A DNA stretch of 64,000 nucleotides from Paraburkholderia terricola (GTDB lineage Bacteria; Pseudomonadota; Gammaproteobacteria; Burkholderiales; Burkholderiaceae). Position 1 is the first letter of the stretch. Every line of letters begins with the position of its first letter. Location of the stretch: positions 1 through 64,000 of the forward strand of contig NZ_FRAB01000016.1 of assembly GCF_900142195.1 (NCBI RefSeq), read 5' to 3'. The translations under genes were made by a program, and so were the position numbers. The notes beneath the pieces were generated by a model that had not been told where the DNA came from, made no database searches, and saw only the letters and a program-made list of their open reading frames with translations. Below, in pieces: positions 63,792 to 64,000 of the stretch.

Positions 63792-63817
63792 GAAGGGCGC
63801 CGCTATCGGCGCCCTTC
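63792..63817. terminator. Hairpin downstream of the small exported peptide gene
   Basis: GAAGGGCGCCG and CGGCGCCCTTC, perfectly complementary over 11 bp with a 4-base loop (CTAT). There is little T-run on either side. It probably ends the transcript of the small peptide gene. Confidence 0.6.
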
Positions 63818-64000
63818 GTGCATTCAAGCCACCGTGGAGCGAAATGCGACGCTGCCCTACGCGGCAAGCGCCAGCCCGCGACGCCTCGCTGACTCGCCCG
63901 ACACCGCGCAAGAACAGAGCAAAGAGATAGAGAGCGCTCCCACAAGACACGACGCCGCGAGCGGGCTGAAGCAACACGCGCGCCTGTCTCGTAAATGCGC
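63818..64000. other. End of window, nothing recognised
   Basis: No supportable gene or site in the last 180 bp; minus-strand frames crossing it have no clear start. Confidence 0.4.

Overview
The window is a GC-rich stretch of beta-proteobacterial DNA that most resembles the second chromosome (or a chromid) of a Burkholderia or Paraburkholderia. The main evidence is at 51-60 kb: a Rep_3-type initiator gene, a 19-copy iteron array, a KfrA-like protein, parA and parB, and four copies of a 14-bp palindromic parS-like site (TTTATGCGCATAAA). Gene families and neighbourhoods elsewhere (kbl-tdh, an OpuC/OsmU-type ABC operon, CaiB with HMG-CoA lyase, class V aminotransferase with a GntR regulator) also fit that group. 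No rRNA, tRNA, CRISPR array or intact insertion sequence was found.

Layout. 0-7 kb: a small protein, a lipoprotein, a sigma-54 activator with PAS domain that faces a GntP-family permease and a RidA-like gene (a -24/-12 promoter and two palindromic upstream sites are visible), then a PAS chemoreceptor closed by a strong terminator. 7-16.6 kb: a DinB-like protein, a DedA-rhodanese fusion, a cNMP-binding/thioredoxin-reductase-like fusion, a YcaQ-like protein, a LysE exporter and a secreted beta-propeller protein. 17-21 kb: a four-gene osmolyte ABC transporter operon with a long, hairpin-rich leader. 21-30.5 kb: a DMT transporter facing an AraC regulator, and a D-2-hydroxyacid dehydrogenase / hydratase / MFS / aminotransferase cluster facing a GntR regulator with matching operator-like palindromes. 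31-35.6 kb: LysR, CoA-transferase, HMG-CoA lyase and MFS, probably one catabolic unit. 37-41.3 kb: a compact four-gene chemosensory-like operon (membrane-bound CheA-like kinase, MCP-like protein, CheX-like phosphatase, CheY) without CheW, CheR or CheB. 41.5-51.5 kb: a PLD-like protein, AlkD, small envelope proteins, a broken BCCT transporter, TetR/NTF2, YceI, and kbl-tdh facing an XRE-cupin regulator.

51.4-60.2 kb is the replication and partition region. A perfect LexA-type box precedes an unknown 132-residue gene and a tyrosine-recombinase-like gene that has lost most catalytic residues. Then come the KfrA-like gene, a 2.1-kb gene-free origin region with iterons, the initiator, and convergent parB-parA. 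The most unusual feature is that the 19-20-bp iteron motif is not confined to the origin. Good copies in the opposite orientation lie in gaps at 53.06, 44.1-44.2, 36.6-37.2 (six good copies plus a DnaA-box-like site) and 20.97 kb.

60.3-62 kb is decayed DNA (arsC-like and ssuA remnants). The window ends with a DUF1272 protein, an ECF sigma factor with a small zinc-finger anti-sigma-like partner, and a 43-residue exported peptide.
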